This document shows, piece by piece, positions 8,330-16,238 of a stretch of 64,000 nt of DNA (its first letter is position 1; every line of letters begins with the position of its first letter). Source of the stretch: Paenibacillus sp. (GTDB lineage: Bacteria > Bacillota > Bacilli > Paenibacillales > Paenibacillaceae); contig JAILZT010000018.1 in NCBI GenBank assembly GCA_023512345.1, positions 1 through 64,000 of the forward strand, read 5' to 3'. Position numbers and translations under genes: made by a program. The notes beneath the pieces are model-generated. The model made no database searches. It saw nothing but the letters and a program-made list of their open reading frames with translations, and was not told where the DNA came from.

Positions 8330-10135
8330 GTGCATTATTTTTTACCTACTAAAAGGTTAAGGTATTTATTGCTTTCACTACTACTTAGCGGCTTTTTTTT
8401 AAATTTCATAATGCAGGCTGCTTCTTTTAATATGAATATAATGAGCGCATTGGGATGGATTTCGGAATTTTACTGGCTTTATTTGTTTGGCAGCCTGTTC
8501 TTTTTCTTTGTTCTGCTTGCAGCTGCAGCTATCTTCCCTAATATATATGCGGGTATGCTGGTTGCTTTTGTCGGGTGTATTTTTCTTGCCATCGCCGATT
8601 ATAAAAAGCTGAACACAACAGGAGAACCTTTGTTTCCTTGGGATTTAATGCTGATCAAGAATGCTGGGGAAATGAGCCGGATCACAAAAGGAATGGTCTC
8701 TCCTTTCGCCGTTATATTGGCAGTTATCCTAATGGCTGGCTTAGTTTGGCTCATTATCAAACTGCCTAAGCTAAAAATCCAACTGTGGCTGCGTTTTACT
8801 TATCTTGTCCTTTCACTCGGAATAATATGGGGCTTTGGATTGATGGTTGCAGGACAGCATACCTTCGCTTCTGCCATCCGTTACCAAAATATTTTTTGGA
8901 ACCAAAAGGTGAACTATACTCAGAATGGATTTTTATTTGCTTTTACAGGCAATCTTAGACAGAATCTCATCGAAAAGCCGGAGAATTACAGCCGGGAGAC
9001 TATGATGGAAATCGCCAAAAAGTATAGTACACTTCCGGATAAAGCATCAGTTACAGCACCTGTGGAGCAACCTAATATTGTGTATATGATGGATGAAGCA
9101 TTCTTTGATCCAACACGTCTGCCTACCTATACATTCAGTGAGGACCCTTTGAAGTATGTCCATGCGGAGGAGAAAATAAGCCCGTCAGGCTTCTTACTAT
9201 CACCCGAATTTGGGGGGAATACCGCTAACATTGAATTTGAAGCTTTAACGGGAATGTCGATGTATTTCTTGAAGGACGGTTCGATCCCATACCAGCAAAA
9301 AATCGTGAAAATGTCCTCTATGCCGTCGATAGTAAGCATTCTTAAAGATAGAGGCTATCGAGCGCTTGCGGTCCACCCTTTTGATGATACCTTCTACAAC
9401 CGGAATCGGGTCTATCCGATCCTTGGATTTGACAAGTTCACCAGCGAAACAGAAATGCAAAATGATGAGCGAATTACCCCAGAAGGTTACATTTCCGATA
9501 AGGCCGCCGTTAAAGAGGCCATAGATGAACTAAAGGCATCCGACAAACCGACCTTTTTGCATTTAGTTACGATGCAGAACCATTTCCCTTATGTAAAAGG
9601 GCCAAATGGACCCAACACGATCACTGCACAGGGTGTGGATCCGGAGTATAAAGATGAGCTTGAAACCTATGTACAAGACAGCAAGCTGACAGATGAGGCT
9701 CTCTCTTATTTAGATCAGGAACTAAAGACCATCCAACGTCCAACCATTGTTGTATTCTGGGGAGATCACCTGCCGGCATTGACTGCGGGAATCTACGAAC
9801 AAGCTGGCTGGGACAATAATCCAAGAATGAAGCATGAAACGAAACTTCTATATATGGCAAACTTTGATATTGGCAAACAACCCATGGGTACGCTAAGTCC
9901 TGCCTTTATTGGACCGTCTGTTTTTAGCCTTACGGGACAGAGCTTGCCAGGATTCTACAAGCTGTTAGAGAAAGTAAGAGCTGAGATCCCCGGGTTAAAC
10001 AAAAATGTGCTTATTGGCACATCAGGTGCCATCACTAACTTAAGTGCTTCACAGCAAGCCTTGCTTAATGATTACAGGCTGGTGGAGTATGATATGCTTG
10101 AGGGAGAAAAATACTCTCAGAGCCTGCTTTTTTAA
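8330..10135 (+). CDS. LTA synthase-family membrane sulfatase (phosphoglycerol transferase)
   Basis: 601 residues. About five membrane segments fill residues 10-190, followed by an extracellular sulfatase-fold domain. The predicted catalytic threonine is in EFGGNTANIEFEALTG near residue 298, and VVFWGDHLPAL supplies metal-binding Asp and His. FLHLVTMQNHFPY is the usual substrate-side motif. LtaS-family enzymes transfer glycerol phosphate from phosphatidylglycerol to build lipoteichoic acid; which member this is (polymerase, primase or other transferase) cannot be told. The start is a GTG with GGAGAGG seven bases upstream. Monocistronic: divergent from alaS and closed by a terminator overlapping its stop. 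Confidence 0.9.
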   Translation: MHYFLPTKRLRYLLLSLLLSGFFLNFIMQAASFNMNIMSALGWISEFYWLYLFGSLFFFFVLLAAAAIFPNIYAGMLVAFVGCIFLAIADYKKLNTTGEPLFPWDLMLIKNAGEMSRITKGMVSPFAVILAVILMAGLVWLIIKLPKLKIQLWLRFTYLVLSLGIIWGFGLMVAGQHTFASAIRYQNIFWNQKVNYTQNGFLFAFTGNLRQNLIEKPENYSRETMMEIAKKYSTLPDKASVTAPVEQPNIVYMMDEAFFDPTRLPTYTFSEDPLKYVHAEEKISPSGFLLSPEFGGNTANIEFEALTGMSMYFLKDGSIPYQQKIVKMSSMPSIVSILKDRGYRALAVHPFDDTFYNRNRVYPILGFDKFTSETEMQNDERITPEGYISDKAAVKEAIDELKASDKPTFLHLVTMQNHFPYVKGPNGPNTITAQGVDPEYKDELETYVQDSKLTDEALSYLDQELKTIQRPTIVVFWGDHLPALTAGIYEQAGWDNNPRMKHETKLLYMANFDIGKQPMGTLSPAFIGPSVFSLTGQSLPGFYKLLEKVRAEIPGLNKNVLIGTSGAITNLSASQQALLNDYRLVEYDMLEGEKYSQSLLF

Positions 10136-10152
10136 GCAAGGCTCTTTTTTTA
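10119..10152 (+). terminator. Terminator overlapping the end of the LTA synthase-like gene
   Basis: Stem AGAGCCTGCTT/AAGCAAGGCTCT with one bulge, followed by TTTTTTT. The stop codon (10133-10135) lies inside the hairpin. Confidence 0.85.
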
Positions 10153-10269
10153 TGTGTGTAAGACTCATCTTCCAATCTACGTGTAAGACTGAATTGTTTC
10201 CTTTTTGTTATCCAAACTTAATTATTGTTATATATCTCCGAGATCGTATTAAGTATGATTATTCCGTAA

Positions 10270-10283
10270 TGAAAACCCTTACA
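10270..10283 (+). promoter_or_regulatory. Candidate cre (CcpA) site in front of the lichenase
   Basis: TGAAAACCCTTACA matches the cre consensus TGNAANCGNTNNCA except at one core base (C for G). It touches the ribosome-binding site AAGGAGG, a position suited to roadblock repression. A possible promoter, TTGTTA-N16-TATTAA, lies about 20-60 bases upstream. By eye only. Confidence 0.4.
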
Positions 10284-10299
10284 AGGAGGAATAAAAATA

Positions 10300-11022
10300 A
10301 TGAAACGCATGAAAAAATTAGGGCTCAGCAGCTTGGCTATGGTTATAATGAGCTGTGGTTTCCTGACGTCATCGGTGTTCGGAGCTTGGGAATTTTGGGA
10401 GCCGCATACTTATTTCAATTCAACCAATTGGGCCAAAGCTGACGGATATTCCAACGGTGGCATGTTCAATTGCACATGGAGAGCCAACAATGTATCCTTT
10501 ACTGCCGACGGCAAACTGCGGCTTGCACTAACCAGCCCGTCCTATGATAAATTTGACGGTGGGGAATTACGTTCAGTGAATAAATATGGATACGGCAAAT
10601 ATGAAGTGAGTATGAAACCGGCTAAGAATACAGGGATCGTCTCCTCTTTCTTCACCTATACCGGCCCGTCTGACGGAACACCTTGGGATGAGATTGATAT
10701 CGAGTTTCTAGGCAAGGATACTACGAAGGTACAATTCAATTATTTCACTAATGGTGTCGGCGGGCATGAGAAGATTATCAATCTCGGATTCGATGCCTCG
10801 CAAGGCTATCACACGTATGCTTTTAACTGGCAGGCAGGTTCTATCAAGTGGTATGTAGACGGTGTGCTTAAGCATACGGCAACCAGCAATATCCCTACAC
10901 ATGCCGGTAAAATGATGATGAATATCTGGAACGGCACCGGTGTTGACTCCTGGCTCGGGGCTTACAATGGAGCTAATCCACTGTATGCCTACTACGACTG
11001 GACGAAATACACTAGCAATTAA
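10300..11022 (+). CDS. bglS: Secreted GH16 endo-beta-1,3-1,4-glucanase (lichenase)
   Basis: 240 residues with a signal peptide (MKRMKKLGLSSLAMV..., cleavage probably after SSVFGA). The mature part begins WEFWEPHTYFNSTNWAKADGYSNG, typical of Bacillus/Paenibacillus lichenases. The GH16 catalytic motif DEIDIEFLG gives nucleophile Glu131 and acid/base Glu135. Lichenases cut beta-1,4 bonds next to beta-1,3 bonds in cereal glucan and lichenan. AAGGAGG precedes the ATG, and the gene is monocistronic with its own terminator. Neighbouring phosphorylase and laminarinase point to a beta-glucan use locus. Confidence 0.96.
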   Translation: MKRMKKLGLSSLAMVIMSCGFLTSSVFGAWEFWEPHTYFNSTNWAKADGYSNGGMFNCTWRANNVSFTADGKLRLALTSPSYDKFDGGELRSVNKYGYGKYEVSMKPAKNTGIVSSFFTYTGPSDGTPWDEIDIEFLGKDTTKVQFNYFTNGVGGHEKIINLGFDASQGYHTYAFNWQAGSIKWYVDGVLKHTATSNIPTHAGKMMMNIWNGTGVDSWLGAYNGANPLYAYYDWTKYTSN

Positions 11023-11041
11023 GGGATTGCCGTAACACTAC

Positions 11042-11098
11042 AAGAAACCGTATGCAGTGAACAGGCAGCTTTCTGTTCGAACTGACATACGGTTTCTT
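11042..11098. terminator. Hairpin terminator between lichenase and binding-protein genes
   Basis: Perfect 13-bp arms AAGAAACCGTATG and its complement, with an inner stem-loop, between convergent genes. Short T-rich runs lie on both outer sides, so it may serve both. Confidence 0.75.
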
Positions 11099-11123
11099 AA
11101 TTTGCGATAGCTTCCTCTATCCA

Positions 11124-12719
11124 TTATTGCTTGGGATATTGGGAGAGATGCCAGTTGTTCACTTCCTGTGAAATCTGTTCTCCGCCGTATTGCGACCATT
11201 TTTGTACAAAAGAATCAAAGTTCTCCACCGGTAAATCGGAGAAGATTATTTTTTGAAAGGTCTTCTGCTCCAGTTTCCGCAACAGCTCCCAGTTGGTTCT
11301 CATCGTCTTAGTAGGCGGTCCCGTGAACTGCTCCTTCTGAGAGGACTCTTTCTGGGAAAAGAGCACTGGAATAATGGAATTAGGAATAGCTTTCATAACT
11401 TTGGAAGGAATCCGTGCTCCATCAAAGGTTAACGTGTAGGACGCTACCCGAATGCCTCCTTGCGGGAGATATTCAGGATCAACGGTTGGGCTGCCATTAA
11501 TGTCGGTCCAGTCATACCCCTTGGCAAGTCCATTCTTGAACTCACCGGTTGATGTAGCATAATAATCAAATAGATAATTCTGATAGATGAAAAAAATCTC
11601 TGGATGCTCCATCTTCTTGTTAATAAGTATTGCGCCGTTGACCGGCAGCGTTCCTCGTCTCTTAACGACCCCTGTCGGTCCTGCCGGAATGGGAACCGCT
11701 TGAACAACAGCCTCTGGAGCAATGTTCTTTACGTTTGACAAAGGCCACCCATCCATCCAATAAGGACCAGCAATTATACCGGCCTTGCCATTCGTGAATA
11801 AGGACGCCGCATGCTCTTCATCGAACCATTCACTGTTAGGAGAGAGATATCCTTTGGACACCCAATTCTTTAACAGACTTAATGCCTGTTTAGTCCCCGG
11901 AGACGTGGATCCATATTGCAATTGGCCATCCGCCTGCAGATTCCATTGCTCGGGAACTGCTCCGAAAGCGCCAAAGATCCAACTGCTGTCTCCCATCCAA
12001 GTATTGGGGCCGTTTCTGAACCCCAATGACAGACCGTACGAATCTTTTACACCGTTGCCGTCCGGATCTTTATTCGTAAAGGCATCCATAACAGCTTCAA
12101 GTTCAACAAAGGTCTGAGGAACAGGAAGGTTTAGGCGCTTGAGCCAGTCCTCACGAATCCACAGAATGGGATCGGCCGAATATTCAAAATCCAGAATTGG
12201 AATGGCATATTTTTTATCGTCGCGAATGTAAGAATCCCATACGGAAGATTCTTCATTCATGGCGCTTTTCCAAACCGGTGAGGCATATTGGTCAAATAAG
12301 TCTCCTACTTCTATAAATTGGCCCGAATCTATTAATTCATGAATTAATTCATGATCACGAGTAGTCACAATATCCGGCATATTCCCCTTAACCAGTTCCA
12401 AACGCAGTTTATTGGCGTAGGCTTCATTAGAATCAGGAATGGTCCATAAATATCGTATTCGGATGCCAAGTCTTTCTTCCGTCCAGCGTGTGTGAATATT
12501 ATTTTCTAAGTTCTCTCCTTCTTTAAAATTAATATCAGGATTGACGGAACCAACCGTATATAGATCTACTGGCGGTACGAACTTTCCCAGTTCTTGATCG
12601 TAATGAACCGTATCTTCTTTGCCGTCCAGGGTTGAATTTGCCCCGGAACTACCAATGTTTCCGTTTGTGCAACCAGCGGTAAAGGTGAGTATAAATGTAA
12701 TCCATAATAGTAACCGCAT
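11124..12719 (-). CDS. Extracellular solute-binding lipoprotein (LipO/YtcQ type), orphan
   Basis: 531 residues. A lipoprotein signal peptide ends in TAGC with the lipidated Cys at residue 16. The body is a family 1 solute-binding protein with NPDINFKEGENLENNIHTRW near the N-terminus, TIPDSNEAYANKLRLELVKGNMPDIV, and a calcium-loop-like NKDPDGNGVKDSYG. Such proteins usually feed MalF/MalG-like permeases, but no permease gene is adjacent. It is divergent from a YesM/YesN-type two-component system, an arrangement common in Paenibacillus. It may deliver glucan oligosaccharides to permeases encoded elsewhere, or act with the sensor; the ligand is unknown. Confidence 0.9.
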   Translation of the reverse strand: MRLLLWITFILTFTAGCTNGNIGSSGANSTLDGKEDTVHYDQELGKFVPPVDLYTVGSVNPDINFKEGENLENNIHTRWTEERLGIRIRYLWTIPDSNEAYANKLRLELVKGNMPDIVTTRDHELIHELIDSGQFIEVGDLFDQYASPVWKSAMNEESSVWDSYIRDDKKYAIPILDFEYSADPILWIREDWLKRLNLPVPQTFVELEAVMDAFTNKDPDGNGVKDSYGLSLGFRNGPNTWMGDSSWIFGAFGAVPEQWNLQADGQLQYGSTSPGTKQALSLLKNWVSKGYLSPNSEWFDEEHAASLFTNGKAGIIAGPYWMDGWPLSNVKNIAPEAVVQAVPIPAGPTGVVKRRGTLPVNGAILINKKMEHPEIFFIYQNYLFDYYATSTGEFKNGLAKGYDWTDINGSPTVDPEYLPQGGIRVASYTLTFDGARIPSKVMKAIPNSIIPVLFSQKESSQKEQFTGPPTKTMRTNWELLRKLEQKTFQKIIFSDLPVENFDSFVQKWSQYGGEQISQEVNNWHLSQYPKQ

Positions 12720-12769
12720 AATCTGCCTCCCGATTGAGTGCTACCCTAGTATCCATTATTTTTTTCAGT

Positions 12770-12807
12770 AGTATATCATAAAAAAAATGGTATAAATATG
12801 ATATACT
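12770..12807. promoter_or_regulatory. Perfect dyad forming two divergent -10 elements
   Basis: AGTATATCAT (12770-12779) and ATGATATACT (12798-12807) are exact inverted copies 18 bases apart. Each arm contains a TATACT hexamer pointing to its own gene: the binding protein on the minus strand and the sensor kinase on the plus strand. No good -35 hexamer lies 17 bases upstream of either, suggesting activator-dependent divergent promoters. Confidence 0.55.
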
Positions 12808-12844
12808 CTCTAAATTGTATCCGCTTTAATAAAGGATGATTCTC

Positions 12845-14602
12845 TTGCGTATCCGCTTTAATTTATTCATAAAAATGGTTGCCATTTTGTTTTCTATTAT
12901 TTCCATCACTTTATTTTTTTACGGATTTTCCTACCAGAAAGACATTCGGGTCATTACGAATCAGATCAAAACTAGCGATTTAAATCATTTGGACTTTTTG
13001 ACAGAGCAAATGGATAACAATATCAATCAGCTGGCAGGAAGCATATATACGTTGCAACACGACCCAACTATACGAGACTATGCGCAAATTCAGAAGCTCG
13101 GTCACTTGATCGACCCTAGTCAAACGATACTGACCGTACTGGAGAAATTATCGCTCCAAACCGGCTCCAGCACTTGGGAGAACCGAATCTTGATCTACAA
13201 TCTCCAGAATAAAGAGACGCTATCCTCGGATTCAGCACTTGCCTTCGACGCCTCACTTTTGCAGCACGTTTTGCCTGAAGGCTGGGTATATGTTCCTCCC
13301 GGGTCCGCAACCGGTCAAGGTGGTGAATTCCGCTTACTTCTTTCCGATCCCTCCGACTACAGGGAAATACCCGAGTTGGCAAATATGATACTTGAGGTAC
13401 GATTTCCGGCTGCTAACATCGAGAAGATGTTCAATAGCTATCAGTCGCAAAATACCGGCAACACCTTTCTCTATCATGAGAGACTTGGGTTCATTTACTC
13501 CCCGAACTCATCAAATGAACAGCTTGCCCGGAGCATTGCGCAATCTATTCCAACCACCTCATTGGACTCCGCAGAACTATCCACAGTGGTTACTCTGAGC
13601 AATGACCGATATCTGGTCAGTGCTGTGAAGTCATCAACACTCGGATGGTATGTAATCCACTATTCATCAATTGAACAGATTCTTCAACCAATTCAAAGCA
13701 ACCGTTACTCTTTCCTGATCGCTTCGGCGGTATTGCTGGTCTTGAGCCTGCTGTTCTCGCTGCTCTTGTTCCGCCAGGTGCAGCAGCCGATCAGTCTGTT
13801 GCTGCGAGCGTTAAACCGGATGAAGGAAGGACAGTGGTCTACACGCATTCATATGAAGACCAATAATGAATTCTCCATGTTGAATGAGGAGTTTAATGAG
13901 ATGGCTGCCACAATTCAATCTCTGATTGAACGTGTGTATCTGGAGCAGCTGAGCACAAAGGATGCTTATCTCAAACAGTTACAATCCCAGATTAATCCAC
14001 ACTTTTTATACAACTGCCTCTTTTTCATGAAGAGCAAGGCCAGCATTGGTGATACGGAATCGGTAGAAGCCATGGCACTTAATCTTGGCGAATATTACCG
14101 CTATATCACCAAGATGGATCATTCCTTGACCACGATCGATGAAGAGATGAAGCTGCTTGAGAACTACTTGGCCATTCAGAATCTTCGAAAGCAGCGGATT
14201 CAATATGAGATTCTTATGCCCGCTGAAATATTGGAAGAACCGATCCCCCGTCTGCTCATTCAGCCGCTTGTTGAGAACAGCATTATCCATGGAGTCGAGA
14301 AGAAAAACGGACTTGGCCTTATCCGTATCATCGGTGTACGAAACCCTTCGGCCATGATTATCTCCGTGGAAGACAACGGACCCCACATGGACGAAGGCAG
14401 GATCGCAGATATGTATGCCCAGCTAACCGCCACTGAGCGAGAAGATCGCGGTTGTGGACTGTGGAATGTACAGCAGCGCCTGAAGCTTCAGTTTGGAGAG
14501 CTGTCCAATATTCACTTATCGGCATCTGAACTTGGCGGACTCAAAATAAGTCTTTATATACAACAGAAAGAGGCAGAACATGCAGCAAATATTACTCGTT
14601 GA
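12845..14602 (+). CDS. Sensor histidine kinase, YesM type
   Basis: 585 residues. Membrane segments at about residues 8-28 and 284-306 flank an extracytoplasmic sensor region, followed by HAMP and a His_kinase domain with QINPHFLYNCL (His near residue 385). The ATPase domain carries LIQPLVENSIIHGVEKK, VEDNGPHMDE and DRGCGLWNVQQRL. An ATG at 12836 is in frame, but its only Shine-Dalgarno bases touch it; TTG at 12845 with AAAGGATGA upstream fits better. The end overlaps the response regulator start by 23 bases. YesM/YesN systems generally sense extracellular glycans; placement between glucanase genes suggests a beta-glucan signal. Confidence 0.92.
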   Translation: MRIRFNLFIKMVAILFSIISITLFFYGFSYQKDIRVITNQIKTSDLNHLDFLTEQMDNNINQLAGSIYTLQHDPTIRDYAQIQKLGHLIDPSQTILTVLEKLSLQTGSSTWENRILIYNLQNKETLSSDSALAFDASLLQHVLPEGWVYVPPGSATGQGGEFRLLLSDPSDYREIPELANMILEVRFPAANIEKMFNSYQSQNTGNTFLYHERLGFIYSPNSSNEQLARSIAQSIPTTSLDSAELSTVVTLSNDRYLVSAVKSSTLGWYVIHYSSIEQILQPIQSNRYSFLIASAVLLVLSLLFSLLLFRQVQQPISLLLRALNRMKEGQWSTRIHMKTNNEFSMLNEEFNEMAATIQSLIERVYLEQLSTKDAYLKQLQSQINPHFLYNCLFFMKSKASIGDTESVEAMALNLGEYYRYITKMDHSLTTIDEEMKLLENYLAIQNLRKQRIQYEILMPAEILEEPIPRLLIQPLVENSIIHGVEKKNGLGLIRIIGVRNPSAMIISVEDNGPHMDEGRIADMYAQLTATEREDRGCGLWNVQQRLKLQFGELSNIHLSASELGGLKISLYIQQKEAEHAANITR

Positions 14603-16193
14603 CGATGAGCCCTATGTGGTAGATGATTTATCGATTTCTATTCCATGGTCAGATCTGCAGTTTGAGCAAGTGCATATAGCTTACTCTGGAAAGGAAGCTC
14701 TGGAAATTCTCCAGCAGTACCCGATTGACATCGTAATTACCGATATCAATATGCCCGAGATGTCTGGGCTTCAATTAATTGAAACCATTCGCAGACGCTG
14801 GAAGCATATCAAGATCGTGCTGCTTACAGGCTATGCTGAATTTGAATATGCCAAGATGGCTATTGATCACCAAACCAGCGCTTATTTGCTTAAACCCATC
14901 AGCAACACACAGCTTGTAGAGGTCATCGAGCAACTCCAAAAGGAGATTAACCGGGAATGGGAAAGTTGGTCCTCGTATCACCGAACTCTTCAAACCTTTC
15001 GAGAACACCTCCCCTTGCTTCGAGACCGGCTGTTGAATGACTTGCTGCAAGGGCGTCGAATCTCATCTTCCCAACTGGCTGAACAAATGGATAAATTCAG
15101 CCTTCCGTTCACTTTGGAGGCTCCGGGCGCTATTCTTGTCGTGCGGCTGGAAGATTTCTTTCAGCAACATGATTTGAACAGCATGATGTTATTTGAATAT
15201 GCCATTGTAAATATTGCGGACGAACTGTTCCAAATGCAATTTTCCATCTGGTCCTGCAAAGATGTGCATGAATATCTGGTGTTCATCCTTCAGCCCAAAG
15301 TGCCGCTCTCCGCTGGTGAATCCCATGATGTTCATAAGCAGTTGGTTCAAACCGCCTATCAGTTGCAAAAAAATGTAGGCACAGTAATTGGAGGCGGCAT
15401 ATCTGTGGTAACGACGGGTTGGGGAATATTCCCGGAAAGTGTTCACGGGCTGTACCAATCCGCAGTCTCGATGATTCGTCAGCACATTGGAGATGAAACC
15501 GGACTGTTCTTGGACGGCAGTGAATCAACTGTTTTCCCGGAAATACAAACTCTTCAGTCGCTCTACGAACCGCCCACATTATTTCATTTGTTTGATACGA
15601 ACCATTGGAAGGGCATAGAAGAGAAGATACTAACGATCACCACCGAGTTAAAAAAACGCAACGAGCATTCTCCCGAGCATATCCAGGAGGCGAAACATTA
15701 TCTGGAAAGTGCCTTCTATTATTTTGCCCATAAAAACAACAAGCTGCTGGGTGATATTGTCGGTAATCCGCTGCTGGAGGGAAAGCTGCTCCATACGCCG
15801 GATATGCTGCAGGAGTGGGCTTTGGATGTACTGCATCGGTTACAGGACCACTTCGATACTGAACGCAAGGATATCCGCTCCGTTCTAATTCGGAGTATCC
15901 ACGATTATATCGACCGCAATCTGAATTACGTCTCACTGCAAGCTATAGCTGACCATGTTAAACTGCATCCAGTCTATCTATCAAAAATCTACAAGCTGGA
16001 GACCGGGAAACGCATAAGTGATCATATCAGCGGCGTCAAAATGGAGAAAGCTTCTTACCTTCTGATGCATACCTCATTAAAGATCTATGAGATTTCTTCT
16101 GCATTGGGCTACTCTAACGCGCATTATTTCATCAAGCTATTCAAAGACTACAGCCATATGACACCACAGGAATTCAGGGACCGATCCAATTAA
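14580..16193 (+). CDS. Response regulator, YesN type (REC plus AraC HTH)
   Basis: 537 residues. The receiver domain starts QILLVDDEPYVVDDL, with the phosphoacceptor Asp near residue 55 in DIVITDINMPEMSG and the conserved Lys in AYLLKPIS. A long middle region of about 300 residues without clear motifs is typical of YesN proteins. The AraC-type double HTH fills about residues 440-537 (VSLQAIADHVKLHPVYLSKIY, then IYEISSALGYSNAHYFIKLFK). Translated by overlap with the kinase gene and closed by a terminator. Likely targets are the adjacent divergent promoter and the flanking glucan genes; this is inference. Confidence 0.94.
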   Translation: MQQILLVDDEPYVVDDLSISIPWSDLQFEQVHIAYSGKEALEILQQYPIDIVITDINMPEMSGLQLIETIRRRWKHIKIVLLTGYAEFEYAKMAIDHQTSAYLLKPISNTQLVEVIEQLQKEINREWESWSSYHRTLQTFREHLPLLRDRLLNDLLQGRRISSSQLAEQMDKFSLPFTLEAPGAILVVRLEDFFQQHDLNSMMLFEYAIVNIADELFQMQFSIWSCKDVHEYLVFILQPKVPLSAGESHDVHKQLVQTAYQLQKNVGTVIGGGISVVTTGWGIFPESVHGLYQSAVSMIRQHIGDETGLFLDGSESTVFPEIQTLQSLYEPPTLFHLFDTNHWKGIEEKILTITTELKKRNEHSPEHIQEAKHYLESAFYYFAHKNNKLLGDIVGNPLLEGKLLHTPDMLQEWALDVLHRLQDHFDTERKDIRSVLIRSIHDYIDRNLNYVSLQAIADHVKLHPVYLSKIYKLETGKRISDHISGVKMEKASYLLMHTSLKIYEISSALGYSNAHYFIKLFKDYSHMTPQEFRDRSN

Positions 16194-16212
16194 TGGACGG
16201 TCCCTGTTTTTA
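16176..16212 (+). terminator. Terminator after the two-component operon
   Basis: Arms AGGGACCG/CGGTCCCT around a 14-base loop, followed by GTTTTTATTT. The stop codon lies in the loop. Confidence 0.8.
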
Positions 16213-16238
16213 TTTGTCATATATGTTGTATTTCTTAC

